A DNA stretch of 34,808 bases from Priapulus caudatus (GCF_000485595.1 NW_014577180.1:464307-499114); one strand, 5' to 3'. Positions 20,728 through 34,239 are shown, counted from the first letter of the stretch. Numbers and translations are program-made. The notes: generated by a model from the letters alone, not told the origin.

Positions 20728-23180
20728 TGTATCACAAATACGGGTGATTTTGTGGTATGTAGGGCCTATAAGACCGTTTTAAAACAACAATTTCTCAAAT
20801 GCATCCAAAATAAAAAAAACATGTAGTAAAATAGACTCAAATATTAATGGGTAGGCTCTTTTATTACATGAGCTTAATAACTACAAAGGATAAATTAGTA
20901 AATAAAATGGCAAGTACGCAGCCACATTCTTTAATGTCACGCCAATTGCCTTGTAAATGGAGCCATAGACACAAGTGCATATTATAATTCTGGCAAAAGT
21001 GCACCTAACTTGTGGCGTGATCGGTTTTAGACTGATACTAGTGGCATATCTATTTACACAAGATTCGGCACTTATTGCTTTACAGCAATAAAAAGGACGC
21101 AACCAAACTATGCGTGCACATCTGCTATATGTAATTTTCCATTAGTATGCTAATAAAGTATCTAGTACGGAGTTTGCTTTTAACATTTAATTGTAAGTTT
21201 ACATTCCAACCCATTTTGAATGAGTGGCCAAATGCGCTTGTGTGCGCGTGTGCGCATGCGCGTGTACAGGTATATGTACCTGTGACATGTATACTGTACA
21301 TGTGATGAATGATACAGGTTTAAAGGCCTTCTTTAGTGATATCTCTAAACTGTCAAATTTTTACAATTATTTGAAGCTAGTATCAACATGTAAATAACTG
21401 AAAAGCATCGTATTTTTTTGCGTCTTCCTCTGCTGCATATTTAAAACACGTCTTGATCGCACTGCCATGCCGCGTTGACGCGCGAAGCGCGAACAGCCAC
21501 CACCTGTGGTTGCGCATTAGAGTCAATTCGCCTGCCCAATATGTATAACTATATACGCAAATCACTTTCGTGTCTAGTACTAATTAAACCCCAAGCAATC
21601 CGGTGAATGAGCATATGCATGCGGCGTGCACAAGCTTTTCGACTTTCCACCGTAGGGCGAGAATAAAATCGAATGGTCGTAATTGGTATTTTTTTATTGT
21701 GCGCGCGTGCTTTCCGTTTAGAAAAGAATTTTCCGCATATTCGCTGAGTATTTAGCCCTGACATTAATTTGGAAGTATCCCCACCATAGATGCGCGTACG
21801 AGTCCCATCTACCGTACCATTACACAAGATTTTTTTTAAAAACGTGGCTGCATGCACGTAGACTGCCGCCGCGCGGTCCACAGGTCCACACGCTAGCGCT
21901 AACTGAACTTCAGTGTAGCCACCAGTCTACTCGAATCGTAACGTCGCACTGTCATTCTCGCTAGCCATCTAGTAACGCCGCTGATTTATCATCACATGAT
22001 TTGGTTTACACTGAGAGAATGGGTTATGTGGAAAACCACAGCACGGATGCTATTGTGACAATTATTACCCCCCCATGCCTCTCCATGTTGAGCATCATGG
22101 ACTCATAGCTTCAAACCATTATATATAGCCACAGTCGCGCAGCGCCATAATAATACCATAGGCATAGCCCTCTTCGATAAGACCGCTACACTCACAGTAT
22201 TACCATCGATACTTTCATCCATCCATATATGATAGCAGGCGTTGTACTCGTGGGAGAGTGCTCTACATCGTTCCTTCGAAACGACGAAAGTATGTCTTGC
22301 ATAGCGTGAATGTCGAACGTTCGCAATAGTTGGCTAATAGTGCTCGTACTAATAGCTATTAGCCTAGTCGTTAAAAATAGTGTGACGTAACTGTATATAC
22401 ATTCGATGTTCAACGTTTTTAACACGCTCACAAACCCAAGAAACGTTCACTACGCCACACAGCTGTAAGCCTTGATTTGCACTAATAGTCACTATATGCA
22501 CTATAGCATGAGTTAGATAGGTTAACCAATCTCATGTCTCATGTTTGCCCTTATACCGTCACAAAGTTTCTAGACAGATTATTCTTAGTGCTTTCAAGTG
22601 TTTCGTGTATAAAATTACCCTTTTCACCTCTGTAATGTCATTGTCAGCCTTGTTTAGCTAAGTACGTTGAAAATCCCTAAGATGAATCTGTCATAATTAA
22701 TTCCGTGGCATTCCCTAATAACTTTCTTTATCTTCGCCAAGTTCAGGCATGTCTCGTCGAGATGCTCTGTTTTATTCTGACCGCTTATATGCTATGGCTA
22801 CAGTGTGTCGATGCCTGCGGCGTTTCTCTGCTTTCTCCCGCAGCCCGCGCGCGCAAATGTTTTTCCGTTGCGCTGCGCCGCGAGGCACCGTAGATTATAA
22901 CTCACATAGCATCTGTGTACATACACGCTGTGATGCGGTTTAATTCATTTCGCGCGCCCCGCCACCGTGGCGCGAGAGACAGTTAACTACAATATAAAAT
23001 GCCATAGAGTACGAACGTGACGTTGACTTGGCCAAGACCAACCGTACGGCTGCCGTTCATACACAAGCCACTGCCTCCCATAGCATTTACTGCGTGAAAA
23101 TGTTTGCTGCGTAACGCTAAAACACGAGGTGTGTGCTCGCTGCAGACAGCGGTAAAGCCATCGTAGCAAGTCGAGTCTTA
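20728..23180. other. no gene recognised
   Basis: Unique-looking A/T-rich DNA. Small features only: alternating purine-pyrimidine words near 21235-21270 and two short palindromes (ACAGGTATATGTACCTGT near 21265 and a CATGTA-TACATG type after it). Frames such as 21549-21881 (minus) show no domain. Confidence 0.5.
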
Positions 23181-24190
23181 CCAATATTCAATGAATTTAC
23201 TAAAAAATTTAAATTTAAAAAAAAACAAATTTTTTTTGTTGTTTAATTTTTTTATTTTAATTTTTCGTTGCTTTTCACTTTCCATCTTCGGAAATATATA
23301 AAAGACTGCAATAATGACTCTCCAGAAGTGCTGGTTGACAAGATCCGGGCTACAAAAACACGACACAGCCCAGTTATGTTACCAGAGCATATATAGCATT
23401 GTCGTAGAACCAGTGGCGCTCTGTATGTCATCCACCCGGACGTCATCACTCGGTCACTCTATTACACAGCAAACAGTCGCGCCGCCGTTTCGTTTCTCAC
23501 GCTACTCACTCAGTGTAGGCGCGTGGAAGCTGCCGACCGCGGTACCAGTCTATGTGCAGCATGGACCCGTGTATAAACCATCGGAAATTTCGCTGTGCCT
23601 CGGTTAATTTCCGGAAAACTAAACACCCAGATCGCAGCACTCAGCAGTCAACCAACATATCAATGGCGCTCCTTGCAGGCCGAATCGCGCAGCTTTCTGA
23701 AAGGCAGCAAGTTTTGAGCGTTATTCTTGAGTCAGACGAGATTTGTCGTCTTCGTGCATTCAGGAATCAGCAGCAGTGAAACTGACGATTCGGGATGCAG
23801 CGTATTGGCAAACGCACATATAAGTGAGCTTAGACATCAATCTGAGCGTCTCGATGGCCGCCGGTGATGTTGATGGTCCGTTTATACTAGTAATGACCCG
23901 TATAGACAATGTTTTAATTGTTATGCCGGCAGAGCTAGTACTACCTAACTTACGTAATAGTAGTAGAAACGTTCCAACAATTCGTCAAACAAAAAATCTG
24001 TCAAAAGGCGGACTAAAATACAGTAATATTAAAAAACATGTTCACTCTATATTTCATTATTTTACGATGTATAAACAATAGATAAGAATCACATGATGTT
24101 GACATATGAAAATGCCGAAAGCAGAACCATCTGTATCAGCGCAGCAATACAACTGTTGCTATACGAATCAGGAATAAAAAATGGTGCCTG
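23181..24190. other. A/T homopolymer tract and unrecognised DNA
   Basis: 23190-23270 is nearly all A and T. After it, frames at 23314-23607 and 23552-23779 (plus) are open but have no recognisable domain; a short ATG frame at 23662 ends in glutamines. Nothing firm. Confidence 0.4.
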
Positions 24191-24224
24191 TCTAAGCGTT
24201 GTTGAACACCTCCAGGGCGCACAG

Positions 24225-24637
24225 GACGTGTCGGGAACAGGTGAGGGGATAGGTACGTGCTGGACAGGTGCGAGGCGAAAAGCACAGCTGAGGGACAAGG
24301 CTACCGTTGCGACATGTAGGGGCAGCGGCTACCGTTGTTTGGAACAGGTGAGGGTGAACAGGTACGTGTGGTGACAAGGTGAGGGACACGTACCTGTAGG
24401 ACAGGCAGGAAGTACGTGTGCAGACAGGCATTGATGGGTGTGATCAGGTACGTGTGGGACACGTGTGAGCGACAGCAGGGCTACGTGTGGCGACATGTCG
24501 GTGAGGATAGGTACGTGTGGCGACCAACGGGTGAGCGGCACAGGTACGCGTGCCGACAGAAGTTGAGACGGACAGTACCGTAGTGGACAGGTTGAGGGAC
24601 AGTACCGTGTGGGAACAGCGTGAGGCCGACAGACCGG
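24225..24637. repeat. degenerate ~26-bp minisatellite
   Basis: The unit is close to GACAGGTACGTGTGGGACAG followed by GTGAGG. About 15 units are recognisable, with frequent indels and spacing of 24-32 bases. Several frames appear open through it because of the repeat, not because of a gene. Confidence 0.75.
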
Positions 24638-24639
24638 CG

Positions 24640-25266
24640 CTTTAAATAAAACTATAATGCTAAACTAAATACGAAATATATTGACTACGAAATTGTAATG
24701 TTTCTAGTATAAGGCCTACTCTCTTTCAGAAACGGTTTGCGAGCCGTGCAAAACGGCTATTTGATCTATAGTACTAATCAGCACTCGCTCCCACCTCGAT
24801 TAGCCAGTTGAGTGAACTAAGCTAACGCCGAGAGGTGTGCGCAGAGAGTCAGGCAGTCTTGGCGCATAGAGCGGACGCGCAGCCGCCGCACTGCCCTGCT
24901 TTCGAACTTGCCTTACGAAGCCTCGCCTATTATGGAACGTTGCCAAAAATCGTCTGATGCAGTCGCGTTGTGCGCAGAGCCGCCGGTATAGGTGTATTCC
25001 TGAATTCTGACAGCGTTTGCGATACTGGGCAATACGGTTCCCTCAAAAGTCTCCGTTCGCGAATGTCAGCATCTGTCTCGACCAGTCTTTTCTAGCTGAT
25101 TCGCTGTGACACAGCCTCGGTTACGAACAGATACTCCGTTTACTCTGGATTTACAGTTTCTATAACAAGCAACACTGTTCACCGTCCAAATGTCCTAACC
25201 CTCTTGTGTCCCCACTAAAGATTGCGGACGCTGTTCGCTGGCAGCTATGGATCGTGCGCCCGCAAT
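24640..25266. other. no gene recognised
   Basis: Moderate G+C in the second half. No open frame, RNA or repeat that I can support. Confidence 0.45.
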
Positions 25267-25503
25267 TCATCTAACGCGCACGGATACCATACTGCCAGTG
25301 CTGCATACTGGGTTGTAGGACGTTCCCGCCTGGTCGCTGGTCCGCCTTCGCCGCGGAACTGCTTGCGCGACAAGATCCGGCTTCAGCACCCGCGCTCTGG
25401 CATTTTTAATATCTCGCTTCTCGGCAACGCTTCCTTCAGTATCCGCCTGCTCATCTGGACTGTTGTTTTTTGGCGATGTTGATGAATGTTGTGAAGAACT
25501 CAT
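25267..25503 (-). CDS. hypothetical short protein, possible first exon
   Basis: A 78-codon frame starting at 25503 whose product is Ser/Asn-rich at the start (MSSSQHSSTSPKNNSPDEQ) and then charged, with basic patches (PRRRRTSD). There is no membrane helix or known domain. The composition is more protein-like than most frames nearby, and a disordered N-terminal exon of a nuclear protein is possible. There is no conserved domain or clear splice partner, so it may be chance. Confidence 0.2.
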   Translation of the reverse strand: MSSSQHSSTSPKNNSPDEQADTEGSVAEKRDIKNARARVLKPDLVAQAVPRRRRTSDQAGTSYNPVCSTGSMVSVRVR

Positions 25504-28500
25504 TCATTCTGCCAAACTGCACCAGGTGGGAAAACGGGCTTGCCCTGACGTGCAGGCTACGGTTCTCGCAACGCCAGCCTTTGCCGCCGACACACCGAAC
25601 TAGCCTGCAATCACGTGCACTGAGGCACTAAAGCCTATCCCTCGCGCTGTAATCTTATATTGGGCATAAACATCCACTGCCCATAATTAATCATTCCCAT
25701 GAGCATGATATTAATATATATATACATATATCGCACTTGTAGACTTTTCACTACCCGGGAATCATTAATACACATTATAACTCAGACAATACAAATCGTT
25801 CGCAACCATATTTATATGGCCTGCTTTAACTCAGCTCATGAGCCAATCGGCCTCACGAGCCTGTATACGCCTTAACATACGTTGTTATGTGTACTACTTT
25901 CTGTTATGTTCGTGCCGACCGCGGCTTAGTTTATAGCTTTTACGTTTACAGATCCTGACCTCAGGGTTAACATCATCTACATGCCGCATATATGATGATT
26001 ATTATACTGCGCTACTGTAGTATACACTGACTTTTCTTACGATACACAAGCTTAACTGAAATGGAAGCCACATACACCGTGAAATAAACATTTACTATTA
26101 TCATTGGCTGCATAAATTCTTACGTATTAAGTACTTCCCTGCTCATAAATTTCTCAACTACCGTAAACGCTAAAACATTTCTACTATTGACTATGTTCAA
26201 TGCTTTGCTTTTCTTATAGTCAGGGCCTTTAACTGTAGACTGATGCCTACTCTCCTTAGAAAACTTAGACAGTACTGTAGAATGGAAACTCCTGACAGTT
26301 TGCATTTTATCTGTTGGAAAACTTGAGCTAGCCTATTTTCAGCTGTGTATCCGCAAAAGCAAACAACATATTCATTATGCAGAGCGTATAATGTCCAGCT
26401 GATTAAACGCCTCCTGATATATGCATACACCTTAGTTAGTAAGTAACCTACAATGAAATACTGAAAGCTAACACTCCACCATTCAGCCCAGGTCCTTCCT
26501 TCTGTATCCGTTCGACGTGCTGAACAATTGGCACACGATAAACCATGAACATAGGCATCCCACGTTCCTTTGGCACGCGTTGCCTTAAACATGCCTGGTA
26601 ATATCGCAGCTCCACAGAACGGTATTGCGAGGATGTAGAATATCCATTCCGTCCGTTGTATAAAACCAAATCCGTCGTCTCACCAAACCTGGTCCGCTAG
26701 CCGAACCGTATGCGTTGGCCAACGCCGTATTCAACATGTTACGCAGCGTGAATCACAACTACTTTCAACTATGTTCAACTTTCACTTGTCTATCTTTCTA
26801 CTTCATTTCGATCTTATGCAAGCTATAATTGACGCTCATCCGTATTCGTACGAGACACTGATATTAGTCTAGAAAGACGACTCTAACTCGGCTTCAGTTC
26901 ACATTGCCTACATGTCTACTAAGGCCTCCGATTGTTACACGCTTCGCAACCAGCTAAACAAGCGAGAGCTAGTGCCTACCCTGACGTCACACTACGCTCA
27001 GCCGCCAAAGTAATCGGCCTGGCGCTTATTTGCTCCCGCAAATTCTTAACATTGTGTTCATCAAAAAATGCTTTTTTCTCATACACCCGAAAACCATTCA
27101 ACCTGTAAATTTCTTAGTAGTTGTACAAAACATAGTTAATTTGATATATGTAACTATTTTTCATCACTAAAGGAGGCCTTTAATACAATACAATGAAAAA
27201 TACGGGGTGACACATTTTCTTGCTACTTCTACACGGCCCATATTTTGTCTTGGGTTTCATGCTATGAACCAAAGTTTGTATGTTCATACTTTCGGAGTTT
27301 CTTTCTTCGACGCAGTCTGTTTTAATATAGACTGTGTATGTCAGAGGTGTACACGGCACTGAAAATGCAGTATTAAATACACATTTCTGGCGGTTCATAT
27401 TAATTCGACGTTGTTACATAAATGTCCCATGTGGCGGCATCACCGGTACGTTGGTATTGTATATTTCAACGTTACATTTTTACACATCGTACTTCACACA
27501 CATGCTAGGCATCTGCTGTTGGCACGTATGGGTATCTATCGCGACATCGGTTATTAGCGCATATAACGCGGCACAAAATCCACTAAAATGACGTTTTGTA
27601 TGTTATAGCTACTCCTTATATGACATATTCTGGATTAAAACACGCTTAAGATTTTAAGATGCAGTATTTTATCACATTAAACACGGCTACAGCAAATTCT
27701 AAGCGAGATCTAAATTCGTTCGCCTAAACGGCGTTTTAGCACGCATTCTAACGACGTTTTTACGTTGATTAGTGGCCGCAATACTCGAGTAATGGTAAAT
27801 AGTAATAATAATATCATGCAAAAGCACACATCGTGTTCTAATGAATCAGTTTACCTGTAGTTTTCTGAAACCCAGCTTTACATAAACAAGTATCCCAACT
27901 GTGTAGAATTTCGGATTTTGTTGTGTTACATTTCTGGCCTTTCTACTTAGGCCTACGTGTTGATCCACGCGAGCGCTTTCGTACGTGTGCATCAGCTGGG
28001 TTCCGAATATAACAATATTATTTTAATACATGTCGTAGCTTTCGACATAGTTGTAAAATCTCAGGAAATGTACTGTTTCGATCATTGTAACTTCAGGGAT
28101 CAATGCATGGACAGTACGTGATGCGAAATTCCATGTTCGACTTCCCGAGCGGTAGCAAAAGAGCAGCTAGCTGTTTGTCAAATACCCGCACGCGCTTGTA
28201 AAATGTTATGCAAATTCACAAACATTATCAATGTGACAACGCGCGACAACTGCGGACTGTAATATCGAATCATAATGTCTTATTTGCGTTCTTGTCATGT
28301 ATGCAATGTTATTAACTAGAGTTCCGTTGAAATTGCGGTACAAATTAGTTTGTCCGATGGAACATTCATATTATCAGCATGAACGTAGTAGTTCGTATGT
28401 CTTGGAAATATTAAAAGCGGCACAACGCGATCTATGCATGTAGATGTCTATCTAGGCGAATTCACTATTGCCTTCGACGTTGGCTACAATCAACGTGTAC

Positions 28501-28575
28501 CCATGACATTGTCATGGCAATTTCTCAATGCCTATTCCCATAGAAATAATAAAAAACGACTCTATGGAAGATAGT
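25504..28575. other. no gene recognised
   Basis: Mostly A/T-rich DNA with scattered stops. The longest frame (26197-26592, minus, 131 codons) lacks any motif I recognise. A short AT dinucleotide run lies near 25710. No RNA gene or TIR element was found by eye. Confidence 0.45.
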
Positions 28576-30068
28576 TTATATCGAAGAAGTTTTATAGTAA
28601 ATGTTGTGCTGGCGTTTAGAGTTTTTTGCGCACATTGTCATACGTGCTATGTCACGCTATACGATCTGTAGTTGAAATCAAAGACAAACGCCCGAATACG
28701 ATTTCCCCATTCAGAAACACAAACATGCATTGATTGTTATCTTGTATTCCGCTTACTATTTTGGAACGCACCAACCCGTCTACTCGTTTAGACAATAATA
28801 GTTAGACTAGCAACCTAAATAACAGCATCATCGCCATGCAGTTACAATAACAGATCATAGAAAAAACAATCTAGATTTAGCATCAACAGCAGCAAGAAGA
28901 GTGCAGCAGTGGAATGGTAGCAACAGCGTTGGCTACAGCATATCAACAGTATTATCAGGAGTAGATAATAGGGAAGGTATCACTCCTGGTATAATGTTAT
29001 TAGCGCTATTATCAGCACACCCTAAGACACCCGCGAGTGTGTTGCAAAAATACTTAAGTCGACCGAAACTACAATATCACCAACAACAATAATATCAAGG
29101 GACAGCGTAGCAAAAAGGAAGTCGCAAACACGGTCAACAACAACAACAACACCGATAACAACTATAACAAACAACAACGATGTAAGAGACAACAGCAACA
29201 ACGGTGGTTATGAAACGATCCTACATATAACAACAGCCACAACGACAACCAAACAACCAAACAACAACAACAACAAACAACAACAACAACAACAACACAA
29301 TAAGGATACACGATAACGATAACGATAACGATTTAATCGATAGACGATAACAATAACAACTCGCTGCGCAGCGACGACGATCACACCACGACACAATAAA
29401 CGATGAACGACGAGCACCACCAACTTCCACCCCCCCTCTCCCCCGTGCTTCGCGCGCCGCAGGCTGCCGGCTGCCGGTCTGCTGGGCCGGCTGCGCTGCT
29501 GCCACGCCACGCCACCTCTCGGCCGACCGCGACCGCGAACGCCGCCTACGCGCCCACCAGCACCTCCGGGCCCACCTGCTTACAGACCACCAGCCACCAC
29601 CATAAACGCAGCGCACACCATTTACCCACACCACGCCCCACGCACCACTACCACTACGCATCACTCACCATCACATCACACATACCACCACCGAAACCAT
29701 GCACGACACCGACGACCACCACTCTTCACCTCACCGAGCACTACCAAATCACCAACACCGTTCACAATTACCACCTAGCGTATACCCGCACTCCCTCGTG
29801 CGCCACCACCACTCACCACTACCATCCACCATCATCATCGACCATCGCACCACCAGCCACCATCATCCTCACCATGCCCGCCCACCACGACCACCGACAC
29901 ACCATCATCATCATAGCACCATCCGCCACACCCACGCATTCATCCTCACCATCCACCCCCCCACACAACGACCACCACACCACCCACCATTACCAACACC
30001 ACCACACCACCAATAACAACACCACCACCAACACCAATTACACCACCAATTCACCAATACCAAAACCA
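28576..30068 (+). repeat. 1.49-kb tandem duplication, unit 1
   Basis: Begins TTATATCGAAGAAGTTTTATAG and is followed directly by the next unit at 30069 with the same start. Order inside: about 720 bases of unique DNA, CAA-rich tracts, a short GATAAC run (29311-29340), a GC-rich patch (29430-29600) and CAC/CCA-rich DNA. The long frame at 29403-30113 is low-complexity His/Thr/Pro and crosses the unit boundary; I do not take it as a gene. Confidence 0.75.
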
Positions 30069-30763
30069 GTTATATCGAAGAAGTTTTATAGTAAATGTTG
30101 TGCTGGCGTTTAGAGTTTTTTTGTGCACATGTGCTCATACGTGCTATCGTCACGCCTATCGGATCTGTAAGTTGAAATCAAAGACCAAACCCCGAATACG
30201 ATTTCCCATTTCAGGAAACACCAAACATTGCATTGATTGTTTATCTTAGTTATTCCGCGCTTACTATTTTGGGAACGCACGCACCCGCTCTAATCTCGTT
30301 TAGACAATAATAGTTAGACTAGCAACCTAAATAACAGCATCATCGCCGATGCAGTTTACAATAACAGATCATAGAAAAAACAATCTAGATTTAGCATCAA
30401 CAGCAGCAAGAAGAGTGCAGCAGTGGAATGCGTAGCAACAGCGTTGGCTACAGCCAGCATATCAACAGTATTATCAGGAGTAGATAATAGGGAAGGTATC
30501 ACTCCTGTATAATGTATTAGCGCTATTATCAGCACACCTAAGACACCGCGAGTGTGTTGCAAAAATACTTAAGTCGACCGAAACTACAATATCACCAACA
30601 ACAATAATATCAGCAGCAGCAAGAAGGAAGTCGCAAACACGGTCAAAAACAACAACAACAACAATAACAACACCGATAACAACTATAACAAACAATAACG
30701 ATGTAAGAGACAACAGCTACAAACGATGGTTATGACGCCGACTACAATAAACAACAAACAACG

Positions 30764-30795
<32 letters not shown>

Positions 30796-30801
<6 letters not shown>

Positions 30802-31012
30802 AAGGATAAGGATAACGATAACGATAACGATAACGATAACGATAACGATAACGATAACGATTACGATAACGATAACAATAACGATAACGTTAACATATAA
30901 CGATTACGATTGATAACGATAACAATAACGATAACGATAACGATAACGATAACGATAACGATAGCGATAACGATAACGATAACAATAACGATAACGATAA
31001 CGATAACAATCG
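30796..31012. repeat. (GATAAC)n hexanucleotide array
   Basis: About 35 copies with occasional CAATAAC and GATTAC variants. Unit 1 has only about five at the equivalent place. Confidence 0.9.
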
Positions 31013-31069
31013 CTGCCGACGACGACAATCACACCACGACCACAATAAACGATGTCGCTGCCGCTGCCG

Positions 31070-31812
31070 CTGCTGCCACCGCACCGCCACCACCATCACC
31101 ATCACCACCACCACACTACCACCGCCACCACCACCACCACCATCACCATCGCCACAACCACCACCACCACCATCATCCTCACCATCACCCCCACCACCAC
31201 CATCACCATCACCACCCCACCACCACCACCACAACAAGCACCACAACCACCACCACCACCACGACTTCCAACACCACGCACCACGACGACGACCACCACG
31301 CACCACACCACCCATTACGACCACGTCGGCCGCGCCGCCGCCGCCGCGCCACCAGCACCACCAGCCACACCAACACACCTTCCATCACCACCACCACCAC
31401 ACACACCACACCACCACCACCACCACAACAACAACAACAAAACAACAAGCAACAGAACACAGACAGCAACAACAACAACAACAACCACACACCATCACCA
31501 CCACCACCACCACCAAGCAACAACAGCAACAACAATAATAACAACAACAACAACAACAGCAACAACAACAGCAAACAACAACAAACAACAACAACAACAA
31601 CAGCCAACAACACCCACCGCACCATCACCACCACCACCACCACCAGCAGCACCACCACCACCACCTCCACACCACACACCTCCCCACCACCCCCACCACA
31701 CACCACACCCACCACCACCACGCACACCACACCACCAACCACCACACCACACCACCACCACCACCACCACCACCACCACACCACCACATGCACTACACAC
31801 ACCCAACGCCCC

Positions 31813-31846
<34 letters not shown>

Positions 31847-31890
31847 TCAACAACAATAATAATAATAACAAAAACAACACCAACAGCACA
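31070..31890. repeat. (CCA)n and (CAA)n low-complexity tract
   Basis: Alternating blocks of CAC/CCA and CAA trinucleotides. They read as poly-His/Thr/Pro/Asn/Gln in every plus frame and poly-Val/Gly/Cys/Leu in the minus frames. These frames reach over 300 codons but are composition artefacts. Confidence 0.9.
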
Positions 31891-31899
31891 ACATTAATA

Positions 31900-34145
31900 A
31901 AAAATTAATAAAAAATAATAATAACTGTAATAGTAATAACAGCAACAACTAAAAATGACGACAATATCACAAGTACAAACAACACAGAAACCGCCTGAAC
32001 GTCAAGTGCAGTAACGACAGTAACAGCAGCAAGTAGATTAGCACCACGCGCCTATATAGCGGCATGTAGGTAATTGCCACCGAACGAAAGCAAGCGACGT
32101 TGGCACCCATGCACGACCACCTAATGAATTAAATATTCACTTTACATTAGGATTCACCGAATAATCACATTTCCTGCTATTTAGTAAGCAGGGCATACGA
32201 AATGGCCACCACACTGTTATTTGATTTACTACTGCGGCGGAATTGTCTGCTATGCGACGGCTTGCCGCGATGTCTACCCCGCCACGAGCGCGATTATACG
32301 CCAACGATATATGAAAGCCATTACCGACGGTGTTTTTTTGGTAACTTAATGAATTACGAGCAATAATCATTACGCATACACATACCCGACGTAAATTACG
32401 AGTTCAATTGAATCACGGAAGCAGCGTGTTTTGTTGGAACATTATGGCAGGAACTCTACAGCGAGGCCGCGGCGAGCATGCAGACGAGTAAACGACAACG
32501 CCTTCGTTTCGTAATTAGATACAACGCTCAACATCCCGTCTATTAGGCACTAAGTAGAATATATAGGCAGCCGTGGGGAAGAGCGCAGCGCCACAGCAGA
32601 GCAGGACTTTGCTGTCGTCGTGTGATAGTGTTCGTTATAGAAGCCAGTGCGTCAGATTGCTGATATAGAAGTTAGCGCACATGCTTGTAGTAGGCACGGA
32701 TGGCCAAACGAATATAATCCGGCCCGCATTGCAAATAAACATCTCGGAGGAATCAGAAGTGTGGCGATGCAGTCCCGGGTGTAGGTAATAGATACGTCTA
32801 ATGCGAACAGATTTTTCGCTCTAACCTCTCCACACATTATCGCGACGATCATGGCGTGCTCGTTTGAACTTTACAATTTCTTCGCTGTTGTTTTTTTTCT
32901 CACGTGAAGTTCTCGCAGGTTTCTTTTGGCACGAGCAGTAATGCGTAATCATCATCGTGTCCGCTATATCATGATGGAAAAAAAATTGCCATACGTCTCC
33001 GCGTTTAAAAACGTTGACTCGCTAAGCAGCACGTCTTTTATGCCGTTTCTGCAATAGAGCGCACAGATTTGTTGGCTGTTCCATCGTCTTTTTCGCGTGC
33101 GTCTACGTTAAAATGTTTTAAATAAACAACAAGAACAGTTGAAACAATAATTGTTTTGAAGTAACAATTTCAGCCGGACATTCCTCCTAGTTGACTGCGT
33201 GCGGCTCTACCTCGACCGCATCGTCGTGCATATGCCCACATCACCCATTTCTTATTGCTATGATGCCAATTAACGCGTTCGTATACGTGTTCACCGGCGC
33301 AGTGGTAGTGCATGCAAGCCTGCTTGACCCGAAATCGCAACAGATTCCTTGGACAGCTGTCGGAACATTCTCCGACACGTTTAGCACCGTGGGGCAACCG
33401 GTGCTGGTATAACGTACTGATTCCATATATCGCACGTACATCTGCGTCCTAGCTAGATCACTGACAAGGAATATCGATATGAAACGTAACGTGCGCCTAT
33501 CTATGTATCGCGCAATTAGCGAAAGCAAACACTAGCACTCTGTCCACGCCGATTCCAACGTCCGTATTCAACTATTAGATACTGGTAACAGAGAAATCTG
33601 GGCGGCTAGGGTTTACCAGTGCTGTGAATGGATGCGCCCTGGTGCAAGGTGGCGAGCGAGAGAGCTTTTGTGCGAAGTAATCAGAGGCATGCGCAGTAGT
33701 GGTGCAGAGCCGTGGTGAGTGACACAGGGCTGTGGCAGCGTGTGCTGAGTTGAATGAAGTACCGACCGTTTCGATCGAGCTACTAGCCACGCACAGCAGA
33801 GCACGGCCGCTATACCGACTATTCTTGCCACACGGAACAAGAGACAACTCGGGTTCGACTACAGAGAAATTCGTATTTATATATCTATTTCCCCAGGTTC
33901 GGTGCACCCACGTTGCGGGACGTTTATTGTGGAATAGTCGACGCTGGGATACAGACGAGTATAGAGGACAGCGATCTTAAAATTACTGCAGATATTATAA
34001 GAAGATCGCTGATCGACTTACGGTAAGTGGCATAATGCACCTTTAAGAAACATGAGTTTCTCTATCTCAAAGCGCATACCTTGCATCATTCATGGTGACT
34101 GTAATCGCGTATAAATAAGCAAATACCGGCGCAGGCAAACACCAT

Positions 34146-34148
<3 letters not shown>
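31900..34148. other. no gene recognised; small hairpin and splice-donor-like words
   Basis: A perfect 10-bp inverted repeat (CAGCGATCTT at 33969-33978 with AAGATCGCTG at 34002-34011) precedes a good splice-donor word, GGTAAGT, at 34022-34028. A short frame at 33261-33411 reads like a signal peptide followed by a few residues. Neither is enough to call a gene. Confidence 0.35.
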
Positions 34149-34238
<90 letters not shown>

Positions 34239-34239
34239 G
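34149..34239. repeat. (CA)n(CG)n microsatellite
   Basis: A pure CA run to 34224 followed by CG to 34239. This alternating purine-pyrimidine DNA could adopt the Z form (general knowledge). Confidence 0.95.

Larger units (their letters stand above)
30069..31900 (+). repeat. 1.49-kb tandem duplication, unit 2 (expanded)
   Basis: Same order as unit 1 but with the GATAAC array expanded to about 210 bases and much longer CCA and CAA tracts. In the unique part it differs from unit 1 by single-base indels, mostly extra bases in unit 2. Confidence 0.75.

Noticed and set aside
21549-21881. 110-codon minus-strand frame
   Set aside because: No recognisable domain; composition like surrounding non-coding DNA.
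23662-23779. Short ATG frame (MALLAGRIAQLSERQQ...) that could be a first exon
   Set aside because: Only 38 codons, ending in a stop, with no clear donor site and no recognised family.
26197-26592. 131-codon minus-strand frame containing GLSCANCS, resembling a metal-binding motif
   Set aside because: Only the short string resembles a heavy-metal motif; the rest has no domain order, and a frame of this length can arise by chance in this much DNA.
28901-29092. 63-codon frame ending in glutamines in duplication unit 1
   Set aside because: The same place in unit 2 (about 30420-30520) is frameshifted by single-base differences, so there is no sign of constraint.
29403-30113. 236-codon His/Thr/Pro-rich frame
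   Set aside because: Low-complexity CAC/CCA DNA; it crosses the tandem-unit boundary and ends in the unrelated start of the next unit.
28576-31900. CRISPR or prokaryotic repeat array
   Set aside because: The repeats are simple tri- and hexanucleotides without spacers, in an animal genome.
30910-31908. 332-codon frame (Ile-Thr repeats, then His/Thr/Asn)
   Set aside because: Direct translation of GATAAC, CCA and CAA arrays; the overlapping minus-strand frames are equally long.
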